Below are positions 62,127 through 64,000 of a DNA stretch of 64,000 nucleotides, in pieces (position 1 is the stretch's first letter; each line of letters opens with the position of its first letter). The notes below the pieces were generated by a model that saw only the letters and a program-made list of their open reading frames with translations, was not told where the DNA came from and ran no database searches. The stretch comes from Cellulophaga sp. HaHaR_3_176 (GTDB lineage: Bacteria; Bacteroidota; Bacteroidia; Flavobacteriales; Flavobacteriaceae): positions 1,232,001 to 1,296,000 of the forward strand of contig NZ_CP058990.1 of NCBI RefSeq assembly GCF_019021925.1, read 5' to 3'. A program made the translations under genes and the position numbers.

Positions 62127-62897
62127 TTATTTATTAGCAGCTTTTATTTGTTCTCGTAAACCAAAGTAAAAAGTATCAAATTCAGGAGATACTTTGATAT
62201 TTAAACCTTCAGAAAAACCTCCATCTTTAGCTGATGCAGAAATTCTGGTTGCAGCAACAGAAAAGTTTTTTTGTAACATATTAGCAATACTAGATGCTTG
62301 TATTAATGCCATATCAAACTCACCAGTATTCGTAACTGCTTCAACAGTAATATTTGTATTTGAATGCAAGTTTAAAACAGTAGCTATTTTACCTAAATAA
62401 GCTTCAGCAGTAGCGTCCTTAGTAGTTAATCCAGTTCTGATGGCTTCATTTAAAGAAACGATTACAGCACCGCTAGCTACATTTATAGAGCTATTTTCGC
62501 CTAATGATTTTTTAAAATCTGTTAGTACCAATAACGCAATAGAATCGTGAGTACTAAAAGCATCAGTAATTTGCTTTAATTGAGCTTCTTTAGATTGAAG
62601 AGAAGCTAAAGTTTTACCAATATTTTCAGATTTTTCAATCGATGCTTTTGTGAAACTATTGATGTTTTGCATTAACGATTTATTTGTTTCTAATAACTCA
62701 TCAGCTTGTGCTTTATAAGATTCCGACTCTGTTTTACTAACAATCTCTTTTTTCCTAGAAATAGCTAATTCACTTTCTGTTTCAGAAATTTGTGTTTTTA
62801 AATTGTCTATTTCTAATATTAAATCACTTTTTTTCTGTGCTTGCATTGTTACTATGCTCAACATGAAAACTACTAAAAGGGTGAAATTTTTAATCAT
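62127..62897 (-). CDS. Coiled-coil periplasmic protein with OmpA-like C-terminal domain
   Basis: 256 residues. A signal peptide (FTLLVVFMLSIVTMQAQ) is followed by a coiled coil (about 22-105) and an OmpA/MotB-like domain (about 130-240) with SINVASGAVIVSLNEAI, LHSNTNITVEAVTNTGEFDMALIQASSIANMLQ and ISASAKDGG. The peptidoglycan-binding Asp/Arg pair of OmpA is not obvious (TNTGEFD replaces the usual TD..G...N..LS), so binding may be lost or altered. Probably an envelope spacer. Single gene. Confidence 0.85.
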   Translation of the reverse strand: MIKNFTLLVVFMLSIVTMQAQKKSDLILEIDNLKTQISETESELAISRKKEIVSKTESESYKAQADELLETNKSLMQNINSFTKASIEKSENIGKTLASLQSKEAQLKQITDAFSTHDSIALLVLTDFKKSLGENSSINVASGAVIVSLNEAIRTGLTTKDATAEAYLGKIATVLNLHSNTNITVEAVTNTGEFDMALIQASSIANMLQKNFSVAATRISASAKDGGFSEGLNIKVSPEFDTFYFGLREQIKAANK

Positions 62898-62923
62898 TAT
62901 TTTAATAAATTATAATTTGATAC

Positions 62924-64000
62924 TTATTTATTGGTAATTACCGATTTTCCTCCTAAAAAAATACAATCGTATAATTCTTGCATACCGTTAAAAGGAACGG
63001 GTGTTTTTTGATATTTATAAGCTGAACGTAAATCTCTATTCATATCAGTGTCATCTACATTTACTTGTATATCTTCCATATGAAATTGACAAGGATGTTC
63101 ATAACCAGCTGCATGTGTAATTTCTAAAAATTCTTTTCTAAATGATTTAAAGTATTGCGCTAAACGATCTGATTTTAATGGAACATCAATTCCATTTTGC
63201 AACCATTTATTTTGAGTAGCAATACCAGTAGGGCAGCGGTTGGTGTGGCAAACTTGTGCTTGAATACAACCAATACTCATCATAGCTTCACGAGCTACAT
63301 TTATACAATCAACACCCATAGCAAATGCCATAGCTGCTTTTGCTGGAAAACCTAATTTACCACTTCCAATAAATACAATACGATCTGTAAGTTCTCTATT
63401 TAAAAATACTTTATATAAACTAGAAAACCCGTAGACCCATGGTAAAGAAACATGATCTGCAAAACTTGGCGGAGCAGCACCGGTACCACCTTCACCACCA
63501 TCTACAGTTATAAAATCAGGGCCTTTACCTGTTTTTAACATTAAATCTGCTAGTTGTTCCCATTGGTCAATTTTACCAATAGCACCTTTAATACCAACTG
63601 GTAGTCCTGTTTCTTCTGCTATTTTTTCAATTAGTTGAAGCAATTCAGGAATTGTTTTAAAAGCTTTATGAGTAGCTGGAGAAAGTACATCCTTTCCAAC
63701 TTCTACGCCTCTAATTTCAGCTAGTTCAGGTGTGATTTTTGCACCTGGTAAAACACCACCTTTCCCTGGTTTTGCCCCTTGTGAAAGTTTAATTTCAATA
63801 GCTTTAATACATGGGTTGTTTTCTACTAATGCTTTAAGTTTTTCGATAGATAAGCTTCCTTCATCAGAACGAACACCAAAGTAGCCAGTTCCAAAATGAA
63901 ATACTACATCGCCACCTTGTTTATGATAAGGAGACAAACCACCTTCACCTGTATTATGGTAAGCATCAGATTTAGCAACACCTTTATTTAAAGATTCTAC
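62924..64000 (-). CDS. FMN-binding glutamate synthase family protein (5' partial)
   Basis: The frame runs open to the right edge, so the N-terminus lies outside; the ATG-less TTG at 63937 is internal. 359 residues remain. They cover the GltB-type FMN barrel: SLNKGVAKSDAYHNTGEGGLSPYHK, KLSQGAKPGKGG, ITVDGGEGGTGAAPPSF, and the CxxxxxCHTNRCPTGIATQ cysteine cluster. It resembles stand-alone glutamate-synthase-like oxidoreductases rather than full GltB, since it lacks the C-terminal beta-helix and ends soon after the cysteine cluster. Substrate uncertain. Confidence 0.9.
   Translation of the reverse strand, partial: VESLNKGVAKSDAYHNTGEGGLSPYHKQGGDVVFHFGTGYFGVRSDEGSLSIEKLKALVENNPCIKAIEIKLSQGAKPGKGGVLPGAKITPELAEIRGVEVGKDVLSPATHKAFKTIPELLQLIEKIAEETGLPVGIKGAIGKIDQWEQLADLMLKTGKGPDFITVDGGEGGTGAAPPSFADHVSLPWVYGFSSLYKVFLNRELTDRIVFIGSGKLGFPAKAAMAFAMGVDCINVAREAMMSIGCIQAQVCHTNRCPTGIATQNKWLQNGIDVPLKSDRLAQYFKSFRKEFLEITHAAGYEHPCQFHMEDIQVNVDDTDMNRDLRSAYKYQKTPVPFNGMQELYDCIFLGGKSVITNK

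Overview
The window is AT-rich DNA from a member of the Flavobacteriia (phylum Bacteroidota). This rests on the gene content and order (ftsK-lolA-lptG-ribB run, YtxJ bacilliredoxin, flavobacterial families of unknown function), on weak Shine-Dalgarno signals, and on several TAnnTTTG -7 promoter elements, two of them with a TTG element 19 bases upstream. No genus can be named from the sequence alone.

Positions 1-10950 are an accessory defence island read on the + strand. It begins inside a type I restriction-modification locus: the end of hsdS, a PD-(D/E)XK-type nuclease, a broken GIY-YIG copy, an intact GIY-YIG protein, and hsdR. hsdM is not seen and probably lies to the left. After a 20-bp perfect inverted repeat comes a compact four-gene type III CBASS anti-phage operon: CD-NTase, HORMA, TRIP13-like AAA+ ATPase, and an effector with two membrane helices and a Nudix-like domain (Cap16-like). 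The expected logic is that HORMA, controlled by TRIP13, licenses the cyclase; the cyclic nucleotide then switches on a membrane-damaging effector. Two small orphan ORFs and two 82-bp terminator-bearing repeats follow. The island ends at a tRNA-Ser(UGA) gene whose 3' end is duplicated 274 bp away, as expected for an attachment site.

From about 11 kb on, the window is mostly core genome. 11.4-17.8 kb: a nitroreductase, then an envelope/riboflavin operon (ftsK, lolA, lptF/G family permease, ribB with a degenerate GTP cyclohydrolase half). 17.8-20.1 kb: diacylglycerol kinase and a peroxide-defence group (tpx, thioredoxin-like protein, ahpC). 20.3-25.6 kb: a Na+/H+ antiporter, a Cys/Met-metabolism PLP enzyme divergent from an Lrp regulator with palindromic sites between them, lpdA, and a double CDGSH protein. 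25.7-38.5 kb: acyltransferase-like membrane protein, FMN reductase, pabB, tilS, dsbD, DUF1801 protein, penicillin acylase family enzyme, yifB/comM, smpB, and two lipoproteins. 38.8-47.6 kb: transketolase, a TetR regulator, clpB, ytxJ, fumarylacetoacetase, glyA. 47.6-52.4 kb: leucine operon leuC-leuD-leuA-leuB on the - strand.

52.8-64 kb holds recG, an M1 aminopeptidase, two tandem patatin-like phospholipases, a run of flavobacterial membrane proteins and lipoproteins of unknown function (one with an HExxH motif), a degenerate OmpA-like coiled-coil protein, and the C-terminal part of a glutamate-synthase-like FMN protein running off the right edge.

The most interesting region is 0.9-11.1 kb: nuclease cargo inside the hsd operon, the HORMA/TRIP13 CBASS with a Nudix-like effector, and the tRNA-Ser junction.
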